Counted from the stretch's first letter, positions 25,376 through 33,936 are shown. The stretch is 42,878 nt of DNA from Verrucomicrobiaceae bacterium (GCA_027487315.1 JAIYDW010000175.1:1-42878), one strand, 5' to 3'. Notes: generated by a model from the sequence alone, not told the origin. Made by a program: numbers and translations.

Positions 25376-25398
25376 AAGGAAAAAACGAAAAAAGTCAA
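25371..25398 (-). promoter_or_regulatory. Sigma70-type promoter of the exported protein gene
   Basis: On the minus strand, TTGACT (25398-25393) and TATTCT (25376-25371) are separated by 16 bases within a strongly AT-rich stretch, otherwise rare in this window. It gives a very short leader of about 15-20 nt, which the palindrome at 25352-25375 almost covers. Confidence 0.55.
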
Positions 25399-25506
25399 TC
25401 TTTAATTCGATATAGGGCATAAAATGGGGGGAGGTATGACGGGCAAGCTGGGATCGAAAGGAAAGGGGCTTGAGAAGGGGGTGAGTGAGGCGCTAGGGTG
25501 TGGGTC

Positions 25507-26130
25507 ATGTCTACGATTGTTGTTGCACAGAAAAATGGGAGGGTCTGCATTGGGGCGGACACGATGAGTAGTTTGGGGTCGCTGCGTCAGCGGGCGCATC
25601 ATGTGGCGAATCATTCGAAGATCACGAAGGTCGGGGACACGTATATCGGGCTGACGGGGACGTCGGCGAGTTTGGTGGTGATGCGGAGTTACTTTTCGAA
25701 TCCGGAGCGGCCGAGGGATTTTTCGTCGACGGACGGGATTTTTGAGACGCTGCGGTATGCGCATCAGTTTTTGAAGGGGGAGTATTTCATGTCGGCGGCG
25801 CCGGGGGCGGGGGAGGAGTATGAGACGACGCAGTTTTACGGGGTGGCGGCGAATCCACATGGGATCTTTGCGTTGTACTCGTATCGGTCATGTCAGGCGT
25901 TTCAGCGGTTTTGGGCGGCGGGATCGGGGAGGGATTTTGCTTTGGGGGCGATGCATGTGGTGTATGAGGGGGCAAAGACGGTGGAGGAGGTGGTGAAGGC
26001 TGGGTTGCTGGCAGCGGCGGAGTTTGATGGAGGGACGGCGGGACCGTATGAGATGCACTCGATGGATTTGATCGGTGCCAAAGCGGGGAAGAAGGTGGCG
26101 GTGAAGAAGGTGGGGAAGAAGCGGGCGTGA
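25507..26130 (+). CDS. HslV/proteasome-beta-like Ntn hydrolase
   Basis: A 207-residue protein starting STIVVAQKNGRVCIGADTM after Met, the N-terminal pattern of HslV and other proteasome-type threonine peptidases. The equivalents of the conserved Asp (GAD) and Lys (HSKITKVGD) are in place, but the residue exposed after Met removal would be Ser2 rather than Thr. Further family features are YIGLTGTSASLVVM and FYGVAANPHGIFALYSY. The C-terminus is a Lys-rich tail (KKVAVKKVGKKRA). ATG at 25507 was chosen because the nucleophile must be the first residue. No hslU-like ATPase is adjacent, so it acts with a distant partner or alone. Confidence 0.75.
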   Translation: MSTIVVAQKNGRVCIGADTMSSLGSLRQRAHHVANHSKITKVGDTYIGLTGTSASLVVMRSYFSNPERPRDFSSTDGIFETLRYAHQFLKGEYFMSAAPGAGEEYETTQFYGVAANPHGIFALYSYRSCQAFQRFWAAGSGRDFALGAMHVVYEGAKTVEEVVKAGLLAAAEFDGGTAGPYEMHSMDLIGAKAGKKVAVKKVGKKRA

Positions 26131-26164
26131 GGTTTCGTTTGATGTGAGGTTACCCCAACGATTT

Positions 26165-28195
26165 ATGCGTGTTTTCCCAATTGGATTGAGTTGTCTGGCT
26201 TTCGTGGTGAGCAGTGTTTTCGGTGATGGACCGAAGGACAATGTGGTGGTGGATGTGAGGCCGATCCCACCGGTGGGAATCGAGGTGCCGGCGGAGGAGC
26301 GTGCTGCGCTGGAGAAGGGGTTGGCGGAGCTGAAGGCGCTGATGCTGGCGGCGGAGAAGGCGCAGGTGAAGCATCCGCGGTTGGCGGATTTGATGCCGGA
26401 CTTGGAGGTGTATTGGAAGGCGGTGGATTGGGCGCTGCGTTATCAGGAGGTGCATAAGCCGACGGAACTGAAGGCCGCGCATGAGTTGCTAGCGGAAGGG
26501 AAGGAGCGGGCGGTGCAGTTTCAGTTGGGGAAGACACCTTGGCTGCAGCAGAAGGGGTTGGTGGTGCGGGGGTATCGGTCCAAGATTGACGAGTCAGTGC
26601 AGCCTTATGGGATGGTGATTCCTGAGAGTTACACGGGGGCGCCGAGTCGATTGGACACGTGGTTTCATGGTCGGGGTGAGACGCTGAGCGAGTTGTCGTT
26701 CATGGATCAGCGGCGCAAGCAAGTGGGTCAGGTGGCGCCGAAAGATGCGCTGGTGATTCATCTTTATGGGCGGTATTCGTGTGCGAACAAGTTTGCTGGT
26801 GAGATTGATCTTTTGGAGGCCCTGGAGCATGCGGGGAAATTTTACAACGTGGATGCGGATCGGGTGATTGTGAGGGGGTTCAGCATGGGCGGGGCGGCGA
26901 CGTGGCAGTTTGGGGTGCATTATGCGGACCGGTGGTGTGCGGTGAGTCCGGGGGCGGGTTTTTCGGAGACGCCGGAGTTTTTGAAGGTGTTTCAGAAGGA
27001 GGATGTGTCGTCGGCGCCGTGGTATGAGCAGAAGCTTTGGCGGTGGTACAACGCGACGGATTCGGCGTTGAACTTGTTTCACAGTCCGACGGTGGCTTAC
27101 AGCGGGGAGTTGGACAGGCAGAAGCAGGCGGCGGATGTGATGGAGGCGGCGTTGCGGGCGGAGAATCTTGACATGGTGCATTTGATCGGGCCGAAGACGG
27201 AGCACAAGATGCATCCGGACAGCCTGATGGAGATCGAGAAGCGGTTGGCGGAGATCGCGGCGGCGGGGAGGGCGCGGATGCCGTTTGAGGTGCATTTTGC
27301 GACGTGGTTTTTGAGGTACAACCGGATGCACTGGGTGGTGGTGGATGGGGTGGAGGCGCAGTGGGAGCGGACGCGGGTGCATGCGCAGTTGACGGGAGGC
27401 AGTGAGGTGGTGGTGAGGACGCAGAATGTGACGGCGCTGACGTTGGACATGGCGGCGGGGCATTGTCCGCTGCATCCGATGTCGCGGCCGCTGGTGAAGA
27501 TTGATGGGCAGGAGTTGACGGTGAGGCGGCCGAAGACGGATCGGTCCTGGACGGTGCATTTGAGGAAGTCGGGGGAGGGCAAGTGGCAGGAGGCTTTGAG
27601 TGCGAATGAGGGTCAGGGCGACAAACTGGTGAAGCGGCATGGGTTGCAGGGGCCGATTGACGATGCGTTTTTGGATCGGTTCGTGATGGTGACGCCGAGT
27701 GGGGCCGCGTGGAATGAGAAGGGTGGGGCGTGGGCGGTGAAGGAAGCGGAGCGGGCGCGTTTTGAGTGGCGGCGGCAGTTTCGCGGGGATGCGATGGTGC
27801 GGGTGGATTCGGCTTTGACGGAGGCGGACATTGCGTCGTCGAACTTGGTGCTGTGGGGAGATCCAGGGAGCAATTCGGTGTTGGCGAAGGTGCTAGAGAA
27901 GTTGCCGATACGGTGGACGAAGGAGGAGCTGGTGGTGAATGGGAAGACGTATCCGGCGGCGGGGAACATGCCGATTTTGGTGTTTCCGAATCCGCTCAAT
28001 CCGGGGCGGTATGTGGTGTTGAACAGCGGGTTCACGTATCGAGAGTATGCTTATTTGAACAATGCGCGGCAGTTGCCGATGCTGCCGGACTGGGCGGTGG
28101 TGGATTTGTCTGAGGCGCCGGGGCCGGTGAGGCCGGGGAAGATTGCGGACGCGGGCTTTTTTGATGAGGGCTGGGGTTGGAAGGCGGCGAAGTAA
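26165..28195 (+). CDS. Secreted alpha/beta hydrolase, prolyl-oligopeptidase/esterase-like
   Basis: A 676-residue protein with a signal peptide (RVFPIGLSCLAFVVSSVFG). A helical region up to about residue 125 precedes an alpha/beta hydrolase core: PYGMVIPESY, ALVIHLYGRYS (oxyanion region), the elbow RGFSMGGAATW with Ser near residue 240, VAYSGELDRQ with a likely acid, and GPKTEHKMHP with the probable catalytic His near residue 350. A further 320 residues are beta-rich and end without a membrane anchor. Large enzymes of this plan are frequent in Verrucomicrobiota and Planctomycetota; the substrate could be a peptide or carbohydrate ester. ATG at 26165 was used instead of an upstream GTG because it begins the signal peptide. 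Confidence 0.8.
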   Translation: MRVFPIGLSCLAFVVSSVFGDGPKDNVVVDVRPIPPVGIEVPAEERAALEKGLAELKALMLAAEKAQVKHPRLADLMPDLEVYWKAVDWALRYQEVHKPTELKAAHELLAEGKERAVQFQLGKTPWLQQKGLVVRGYRSKIDESVQPYGMVIPESYTGAPSRLDTWFHGRGETLSELSFMDQRRKQVGQVAPKDALVIHLYGRYSCANKFAGEIDLLEALEHAGKFYNVDADRVIVRGFSMGGAATWQFGVHYADRWCAVSPGAGFSETPEFLKVFQKEDVSSAPWYEQKLWRWYNATDSALNLFHSPTVAYSGELDRQKQAADVMEAALRAENLDMVHLIGPKTEHKMHPDSLMEIEKRLAEIAAAGRARMPFEVHFATWFLRYNRMHWVVVDGVEAQWERTRVHAQLTGGSEVVVRTQNVTALTLDMAAGHCPLHPMSRPLVKIDGQELTVRRPKTDRSWTVHLRKSGEGKWQEALSANEGQGDKLVKRHGLQGPIDDAFLDRFVMVTPSGAAWNEKGGAWAVKEAERARFEWRRQFRGDAMVRVDSALTEADIASSNLVLWGDPGSNSVLAKVLEKLPIRWTKEELVVNGKTYPAAGNMPILVFPNPLNPGRYVVLNSGFTYREYAYLNNARQLPMLPDWAVVDLSEAPGPVRPGKIADAGFFDEGWGWKAAK

Positions 28196-28260
28196 GGGCT
28201 GAGTGAAAGTTGTGAGGAAAGTGATGCGGGGTTGCTTCTGGAGGGAATCCGTCGTTTTGT

Positions 28261-29187
28261 ATGGTCTCTCCCATGCATATTGAAGACATTTTCCTGGCGC
28301 ATCGGCCGACCTTTTCGTTTGAGTTTTTTCCGGCCAAGACGGCGGAGGGAGCGGCGGCTTTGTTTGAGACGATTGCGGAGCTGGTGCCGTATGGTCCCCA
28401 CTTTGTGAGTGTGACTTATGGGGCGGGTGGATCAACCCGGGAGTTGACGCATGATTTGGTGGTGAAGATCAAGGAGACGACGCCGCTGGAGCCGGTGCCG
28501 CATTTGACGTGTGTGTGTCATTCGGAGGCGGATATTGCGAGCATTTTGGAGCGGTATGCGGCGGCGGGGGTGGGTAACATTTTGGCGTTGGGGGGAGATC
28601 CGCCGAAGGATAAGACGGGGTATGTGCGGGCGAATGACGCGTTTCAGCATGCGGCGGATTTGGTGGCGTTCATCAAGCGATTCAACGAGAGCGGGGCGCA
28701 TCCGGACAAGCGGGGATTTGGAATTGGGGTTGCGGGGTTTCCCGAGGGGCATCCGGCGACGCCGAATCGGATGGCGGAAATGGATTATCTGAAAGCGAAG
28801 GTGGATGCGGGGGCGGACTACATTTGCACGCAGTTGTTTTTTGATAACCACGACTTTTTGGACTTTCGGGATCGCTGCCGGATGGCGGGGATTGAGGTGC
28901 CGATCATTGCGGGGATCATGCCGATCACGTCGAAGGTGGGGATGAGACGGATGGCGGAGCTGGCGGCGGGGGCGCGGTATCCGGCGAAGCTGATGCGGGC
29001 GTTGGAGCCGTGCGGGGATGATGAGGCGGCGGTGCTGGTGGCGGGGGTGAAGTATGCGACGGAACAGTGTCGCGAGCTTTTGAGCGAGGGCGTGGATGGG
29101 ATTCACTATTACACGCTGAACAAGTCGCAGGCGACGCGGGAGATTTACGCGGCGTTGGGGATGCGGGGGCTGGATGCGAAGGCGTAG
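28261..29187 (+). CDS. metF: Methylenetetrahydrofolate reductase
   Basis: A 308-residue FAD-dependent enzyme that reduces 5,10-methylene-THF to 5-methyl-THF for methionine synthesis. Seen: FSFEFFPAKT near the start (Glu of the active site), VSVTYGAGGSTR, PHLTCVCHS, ILALGGDPPKD, a YICTQLFFDN segment, and PIIAGIMPITSKVGM. Length fits the bacterial enzyme. ATG at 28261 is given; ATG at 28273 is also possible. A GGAGGG lies 17 nt before the first. A ROK kinase gene follows 23 nt downstream. No SAM riboswitch is visible in the 65-base gap upstream. Confidence 0.95.
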   Translation: MVSPMHIEDIFLAHRPTFSFEFFPAKTAEGAAALFETIAELVPYGPHFVSVTYGAGGSTRELTHDLVVKIKETTPLEPVPHLTCVCHSEADIASILERYAAAGVGNILALGGDPPKDKTGYVRANDAFQHAADLVAFIKRFNESGAHPDKRGFGIGVAGFPEGHPATPNRMAEMDYLKAKVDAGADYICTQLFFDNHDFLDFRDRCRMAGIEVPIIAGIMPITSKVGMRRMAELAAGARYPAKLMRALEPCGDDEAAVLVAGVKYATEQCRELLSEGVDGIHYYTLNKSQATREIYAALGMRGLDAKA

Positions 29188-29210
29188 TAAACCCAAACTG
29201 ACCGAGTTTT

Positions 29211-30140
29211 ATGAGTGGGGAAGCGCCTTTGATTGCCGCGATTGAAGCGGGCGGGACGAAGTTTAACTGTGCGCTCGGGCGCGGGCCGGGGGAGATTTTG
29301 GAAACGGTGCGGATCCCGACGACGGAGCCGAAGCAGACGCTGGAGGAGGTGGGGCGATGGCTGTCGCTGGTGAAGTCGCGGCATGGGGCGTTTGCGGCGA
29401 TCGGGGTGGGGTGTTTTGGGCCGGTGGATTTGGATGAGAAGAGTCAGACGTATGGCTACATCACGACGACGCCGAAGCCGGGGTGGCAGAACACGGATGT
29501 GCTGGGGGGATTGAAGAATCGGTTCCAGGTGCCGATGGCGTTTGACACGGATGTGAATGGGGCGGCGTTGGGAGAGTATTTGTGGGGAGCGGGGCAGCAG
29601 AAGGATCCGCTGGTGTATGTGACGATTGGGACGGGAGTGGGTGGCGGGGTGCTGGTGAATGGGCGGTTGCTGCATGGGTTGCTGCATCCGGAGATTGGCC
29701 ACATGCAGGTGCCGCCGCCGAAGAAGTCGAAGGCGGTGATGCGGCGGGGGCAGTGTCCGTTTCACGCTCACTGTGTGGAGGGGTATGTGAGCGGGCCGGC
29801 GATTGCGAAGCGGTGGGGGGTGCGGCCTGAGCGGTTGCCGGTGGACTCGCCGGCGTGGGAGGAGGTGGGTGAGGTTTTGGCTTATTTGTGCCTGAACCTG
29901 ACGCTGACGTTGTCGCCGAAGCGGATCATTCTGGGCGGTGGGGTGATGGAGCAGGAGCAGGTTCTGTCGATGGTGCATGGGGCGTTCATCAAGCTGATGA
30001 ACGGCTACATTCGGCAGCCGGAGATGAATGCGAAGATCGGGGATTACATCACGCGGCCGATGCTGGGGGCGAATGCGGGGTTGTTGGGGGCGCTGGCGTT
30101 GGGGCGAATGGCGGCGAATGCGGCGGCGGGGAGGGGGTGA
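29211..30140 (+). CDS. ROK family fructokinase
   Basis: A 309-residue sugar kinase. Seen: the phosphate-binding IAAIEAGGTKFNCALG at the start, FDTDVNGAALGEYLWGAG with the catalytic Asp, the ATP-binding VYVTIGTGVGGGVLVNG, HPEIGHM, and GQCPFHAHCVEGYVSGPAIAKRWG with the Cys/His zinc-binding signature typical of ROK proteins. The CPFH...C...EG spacing is that of fructokinases rather than glucokinases or NagC-type repressors; no DNA-binding domain precedes it. It probably phosphorylates fructose to fructose-6-phosphate. It follows metF by 23 nt, a pairing with no clear functional link. Confidence 0.88.
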   Translation: MSGEAPLIAAIEAGGTKFNCALGRGPGEILETVRIPTTEPKQTLEEVGRWLSLVKSRHGAFAAIGVGCFGPVDLDEKSQTYGYITTTPKPGWQNTDVLGGLKNRFQVPMAFDTDVNGAALGEYLWGAGQQKDPLVYVTIGTGVGGGVLVNGRLLHGLLHPEIGHMQVPPPKKSKAVMRRGQCPFHAHCVEGYVSGPAIAKRWGVRPERLPVDSPAWEEVGEVLAYLCLNLTLTLSPKRIILGGGVMEQEQVLSMVHGAFIKLMNGYIRQPEMNAKIGDYITRPMLGANAGLLGALALGRMAANAAAGRG

Positions 30141-30164
30141 GGAGGGCGGATGTGGGGGGGCTCA

Positions 30165-30229
30165 CACGAAGGCACTAAGACACGAAGGGGGAAGAAGTGG
30201 GCGAGGTTTTTTTGACGGGATTGACAGGA
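30165..30229. repeat. Dispersed intergenic repeats (CACGAAGG and TTTGACGGGATTGACAGGA types)
   Basis: Two modules: CACGAAGG-CACTAAGA-CACGAAGG at 30165-30188, and TTTGACGGGATTGACAGGA at about 30211-30229. A second, closely related copy of the latter (TTTGACAGGATTGACGG) lies in the same orientation at 30814-30830, so the pair flanks the small gene at 30255. Such short modules recur between genes in this phylum and in planctomycetes, from memory. Confidence 0.65.
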
Positions 30230-30254
30230 GGGTGAGATGTGGGGTGGGGGCTGG

Positions 30255-30788
30255 TTAGGGGGCGGGGGCGCTGGGGGTTTGTTTGGTGAGAGTGGCCTCG
30301 TATTCGATTTCGCGTTGAAACGGGTCAACAAAGGTTGGTCCAATCTGGGCAGTTGCCTGCTCCGAGTGTTTCAATGTCTCAAAGGAACTGGGAAGCCCGA
30401 GAACGAAAAAGCACGTCTGCTCTTGATGTGGGAACTCCATAGAGAACCCGCCTTCATAGCGTTCGTATCTGGCGGTTCCCGTGAAGGTGAATTGACCCAA
30501 TTGAAAGTGGCATTCTTGATTGGGACCTAGCGTGACGAAGTCACTGTTTGTCTCTGAGCGCCAATGGCCGGTGAGGTGCTTTTGAATGGGGAGGTCTACC
30601 GTCCAGATATGGTCAAGCTCTCGAATGGGAGCGAAGACGTCTTTAACAGCCCAATAGACTTGGATGCTGGATGAGCTATTGAGGAACCATCTGTCGATCC
30701 ACTCTTTTTTGATGAGGAGCCAGTAGCTGAGGACGTAGAGGCCGATGAGGAGGGCGAGGGTGGCGGTGATTTTGCCGGCGGTCTTCAT
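30255..30788 (-). CDS. Membrane-anchored hypothetical protein
   Basis: A 177-residue protein with one N-terminal hydrophobic helix (ATLALLIGLYVLSYWLLI) and a soluble domain rich in aromatic and polar residues, including LTGHWRSETNSDFVTLG and a beta-like run FTFTGTARYERYEGGFSMEF, perhaps a small barrel. No family recognised. Its DNA is poorer in GC than the neighbours and has lost the strong G-skew, while related direct repeats lie just outside both ends. These facts suggest an acquired gene. It may be periplasmic and tethered to the inner membrane. Confidence 0.65.
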   Translation of the reverse strand: MKTAGKITATLALLIGLYVLSYWLLIKKEWIDRWFLNSSSSIQVYWAVKDVFAPIRELDHIWTVDLPIQKHLTGHWRSETNSDFVTLGPNQECHFQLGQFTFTGTARYERYEGGFSMEFPHQEQTCFFVLGLPSSFETLKHSEQATAQIGPTFVDPFQREIEYEATLTKQTPSAPAP

Positions 30789-30813
30789 GGGCTTTGGGGG
30801 CGACGCGGCTGAG

Positions 30814-30848
30814 TTTGACAGGATTGACGGATTTTGGGAAGGATGAAG
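30814..30848. repeat. TTTGACAGGATTGACGG dispersed repeat, second copy
   Basis: Same orientation as the copy at 30211-30229, followed by a degenerate GGATTTTGGGAAGGATGAAG tail with the same character. It lies in the 69-base gap between the small gene at 30255 and the exporter gene at 30858. Confidence 0.6.
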
Positions 30849-30857
30849 AGGTGGGGC

Positions 30858-31634
30858 TCAGCCTTGGATGAGCCAGAGGGCGGCTAGGAGGGTGAGGGTG
30901 AAGAGGAGCCACTCGAAGGATTTTTGGGGGATGCGTTTGAGGATTTGCCAGCCGATGAGGATGCCGAGGATGACGGCGGGGAGGAGGATGGCGTTGGTGG
31001 TGAGGGAGCGGGCGTTAATGATGCCGAGGTTGGCGGAGAAGGGGACTTTGAAGAGGTTGATGAAGAGGAAGAAGCGGGTGAAGACGCCGACGTGCTCGCG
31101 TTTGTCGAGGCGGCGGGAGAGGAGGTAAACGGTCATGACTGGGCCGGCGGCGTTTGCAAGCATGGTGGTGATGCCGGCGCTGAAGCCCATGCCCCAGGCG
31201 AAGGTTTTGTGCTCGGTGAGGGCGAGGAGTTCCTGCTGTTTCCAGTCTAGGAGGAGTTTGAAAGCGAGTAGGGCGATGATGAGCCAGCCGATGACGATGC
31301 GGGCGGTGGTGTTATCGATGAGATCGAGGCACCACCAGCCGGCGATGACGCCGAGGATGGCGGGTGGGGCCATGGTGAGGACGGGTTTCCAACTGCCGGC
31401 TTTGCGGTTGATGAGGTAGCCCATCAGATCGGCGGCGATCAGGAGGGGGAGGACGAGGCCGACGGAGGCTTTGGCGCCGAAGACTTTGGCCATGAGGACG
31501 ACGTTGAGGGTGGCGGTGCCGGAGAGGCCGCTTTTGGAGAGGCCGATGCAGACGGCTCCCAGGGCGGCGAGCAGGATGGCCGTTTGATCGGGGGGAAGCA
31601 GGGTGTGCTGGGTGAGCCAGTCGATGAGGGGCAT
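30858..31634 (-). CDS. Sulfite exporter TauE/SafE (TSUP) family membrane protein
   Basis: A 258-residue polytopic membrane protein with about eight hydrophobic segments in two repeats. The paired motifs GAVCIGLSKSGLSGTATLNVVLMAKVFGAK in the first half and MGFSAGITTMLANAAGPVMTVYLLSRRL in the second half are the TSUP signature. Members move sulfite, sulfoacetate or other organosulfonates. ATG at 31634 was chosen; the longer frame adds a hydrophilic stretch overlapping the gene upstream. It lies 58 nt downstream of the thioredoxin-like gene and reads the same way. Transport of sulfur compounds would fit the nearby sulfide dehydrogenase, but that link is only suggestive. Confidence 0.87.
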   Translation of the reverse strand: MPLIDWLTQHTLLPPDQTAILLAALGAVCIGLSKSGLSGTATLNVVLMAKVFGAKASVGLVLPLLIAADLMGYLINRKAGSWKPVLTMAPPAILGVIAGWWCLDLIDNTTARIVIGWLIIALLAFKLLLDWKQQELLALTEHKTFAWGMGFSAGITTMLANAAGPVMTVYLLSRRLDKREHVGVFTRFFLFINLFKVPFSANLGIINARSLTTNAILLPAVILGILIGWQILKRIPQKSFEWLLFTLTLLAALWLIQG

Positions 31635-31692
31635 GGGAGCGAGAGAAGTCTGAGATCCGTGGATGGAGGATCGGGGGGCTTCTCTCTGTGCT

Positions 31693-32751
31693 TCAACTTG
31701 CAGGGGTGGCAAGGGCTTTTTCAAGCCAGGAGCGGAGGTCGCTGAGGGAAGGGTCCTTTGCGAGGATGCGTCCGTCTCTGCCTAGCACGTAGAGGGTGGG
31801 GAAGTGGTGGAGGTTCCATTCGGAGGTGATGGGACCGGAGGTGCTGCCATCGAGCCAGCAACGCCAGGGGACGGGGGAGGAAGCGAGGACTTTTTTGGCG
31901 GTGGCGGGGTCGTCGGTGTTGACGCCCAGGATGCTGACGGGCTGGTCTTTGAGTTGGGCAGCGAGTTCGGCGAGGATGGGTTGGAGGCCGTGACAGCCAT
32001 GGCACCAGTCGCCCCAAAAGACGAGGAGAACCGCGCGTCCACGGGAGTCGGAGAGTTTGAAGGGTTGGTCTTTGTCGTCTTTGCCGGTGATTTCGGGGGC
32101 GATGGCGCCGACAGAGAGGTTGGTGATTTCGAAGAGGAGAGCGGAGGCTTGGTCGGCGAGAGGGAAGCCTTGGATTTTGACGGAGGGGTAGTCGGTGATG
32201 ATTTGCTGGAGGAGATGGGAGGCGCGTTCGCGGGCGGCGTCTCGGATGGGGGTGTCGGTGGTAGATTCGAAGGTGCGGAAGTGATGGCCGGCGAGAGCGT
32301 AGATAGCGGCGGCTTTTTCGTCGGGTTGGGCAGCGGCCTTGAGGACGGCTTCGAGCGCGGGTGTGGCGAGGGTGGGTTCGACGTCTTCGAGGCGTTTAAG
32401 GGCTGGAGCGATGCCGGGGAGGGCGGCGTATTTTTGGGCGATGAGATTCAGAGCGGAGGCGCCTTCGGGGAGGTGGATGCACTGGGTGATGAGCCAGTTG
32501 AGGCCATCGGCGAGGTCGGGAGCGTTGGGGTGGGATTGAATAAGGTTGAGGACCTCCGTGGCGTAGGGTCGGGAGTCGGGAATGGAGGCGCGGAAGTTGG
32601 CGCGTTCTTCTTCGGTTTTGGCTTCGATGATGCGAAGGGTGTTGGCGCGGACAGAGGACTCGTAGGCGTCGATGCGGGAACGAAAGCCGGCGGGTTCCTG
32701 CGCGCTGGCGAGGGTGTGAGTCGCTAGGAGGATGAGAACGAAGCGTGTCAT
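31693..32751 (-). CDS. Exported TlpA-like thioredoxin-fold protein
   Basis: A 352-residue protein with a signal peptide (MTRFVLILLATHTLASA). Residues 20-205 form an alpha-helical region of repeat character, probably TPR-like. The C-terminal 140 residues are a redoxin/thioredoxin domain: APEITGKDDKDQPFKLSDSRGRAVLLVFWGDWCHGCHGLQP, with the active-site WCHGC pair, and HHFPTLYVLG containing the cis-Pro. It is thus a periplasmic thiol-disulfide oxidoreductase. The start overlaps the CAP-domain gene stop by four bases (ATGA), so the two are co-translated. Confidence 0.87.
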   Translation of the reverse strand: MTRFVLILLATHTLASAQEPAGFRSRIDAYESSVRANTLRIIEAKTEEERANFRASIPDSRPYATEVLNLIQSHPNAPDLADGLNWLITQCIHLPEGASALNLIAQKYAALPGIAPALKRLEDVEPTLATPALEAVLKAAAQPDEKAAAIYALAGHHFRTFESTTDTPIRDAARERASHLLQQIITDYPSVKIQGFPLADQASALLFEITNLSVGAIAPEITGKDDKDQPFKLSDSRGRAVLLVFWGDWCHGCHGLQPILAELAAQLKDQPVSILGVNTDDPATAKKVLASSPVPWRCWLDGSTSGPITSEWNLHHFPTLYVLGRDGRILAKDPSLSDLRSWLEKALATPAS

Positions 32752-33881
32752 GACGTGGCGCGTCGGCGGGGGAAGGCGAGGAGGCAGGCGAGGAGGCTGA
32801 GGATCGCTGAGCCGGGTTCGGGGACAACGACGAAGCTGGCGTAGGCATTGTCGTAGATCGTGACAGGGACACCGTAGTCTGCGACGGAGGCTGAGGCGGT
32901 GAATGAGACGTCGGGAGCGGAACCGTCGGCGAGGCGGACGGCGTAAGTGCGGCCGAGAATGAGGTCTGGCGTGGTGATGTTAAAGCCGCCTGCGCTGTTG
33001 GTGAGGCCTGAGGCAATGAGGGTGGTGGTGAAGGTGTCCCAGACCTGGATCATGGCATTGGCGATGCCTTCACCGGGGGTGTAAAAGGCATCTGCGAGGA
33101 TGTCGTCGGAGTGGACGACACCGGTGATGACGGGATCGGAGACGTATTGAATGCCGGTGTAGCGGTATTGGCTGGCGAAGTGTTGAGTGACGACGAGGGG
33201 GCCGGGGGATTGGCCGTTTGAGGGAGGGATGGGGATGGATTGGAAGCCGATGCCGACTTCTTTGAAGGCAGGGGACATCATCACCTCGCGGTGAAGGGCG
33301 GGGGTTTGGATGCCGGTGCCGAAACCGTTGTTGGGGTTGGAGTCGCTATCGCCCCAGTCGATGGCGAAGGCGCTGTGGCCGTGGAAGACGTTTTCGGTGG
33401 CGGCGAAGAGGGATTCGCCGACTTCGAGGAATTGACTGGTGTAGCCACCGGATTGGATGCGGTTAGCGAGGGAGAGACCGTCGAGGGTGTGGGATTGCTG
33501 CTGGGTTTGGACCATCAGGTTGGAGTAACTGATGGCGGAGTTGGAGAGTTGGCTGTTCCAGGCGAGGGCAGGAGCGGCGGTGAGGCCATTCCATTGGGTC
33601 TGTAGGGCGGAGGCGCTGGTGTTGTAGTAATCGAGCGCGAACTGAACAGTGGGGTCGTCGGATTTGGTGGTGGCCCAGACGCCGGGAGAGGAGAAATGGA
33701 CCAGGCGAGCGAGTTCGCCTTGGGGATCGCGGCGCATGCGATTGATGAGTTCGAGCCAGTATTGTTGATCAGCGGTGGGATCGGCCGCGAAGAGGAGGGC
33801 GAGCCAACTCGGCGCCAGAGAGAGGAAGGCGAGGAGGGAGGATCGCCTGGAGGCGCAAGGGCTGGAAAGGAAGCGCGACAT
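32748..33881 (-). CDS. CAP (SCP/PR1) domain protein with PEP-CTERM sorting tail
   Basis: A 377-residue secreted protein with an N-terminal signal segment (SSLLAFLSLAPSWLALLFA). The CAP fold occupies roughly residues 38-225: YWLELINRMRRDP, LAWNSQLSNSAISYSNLM, the HTLDG/ENVFHG/ALHREVMMSPAFKEVGIGF series with the usual His and Glu residues. A beta-sandwich-like carboxypeptidase-regulatory segment (about 260-325) follows. The C-terminus is VVPEPGSAILSLLACLLAFPRRRATS, read in two parts: VPEPGS motif, a helix and RRR, the PEP-CTERM pattern processed by exosortase. It is the first gene of the transcript with the thioredoxin-like and TSUP genes. Confidence 0.88.
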   Translation of the reverse strand: MSRFLSSPCASRRSSLLAFLSLAPSWLALLFAADPTADQQYWLELINRMRRDPQGELARLVHFSSPGVWATTKSDDPTVQFALDYYNTSASALQTQWNGLTAAPALAWNSQLSNSAISYSNLMVQTQQQSHTLDGLSLANRIQSGGYTSQFLEVGESLFAATENVFHGHSAFAIDWGDSDSNPNNGFGTGIQTPALHREVMMSPAFKEVGIGFQSIPIPPSNGQSPGPLVVTQHFASQYRYTGIQYVSDPVITGVVHSDDILADAFYTPGEGIANAMIQVWDTFTTTLIASGLTNSAGGFNITTPDLILGRTYAVRLADGSAPDVSFTASASVADYGVPVTIYDNAYASFVVVPEPGSAILSLLACLLAFPRRRATS

Positions 33882-33936
33882 GAAGCGGGCGAGACGAAGG
33901 TAACGTAAAAACCATAAATATCAAACTTTATGGACT

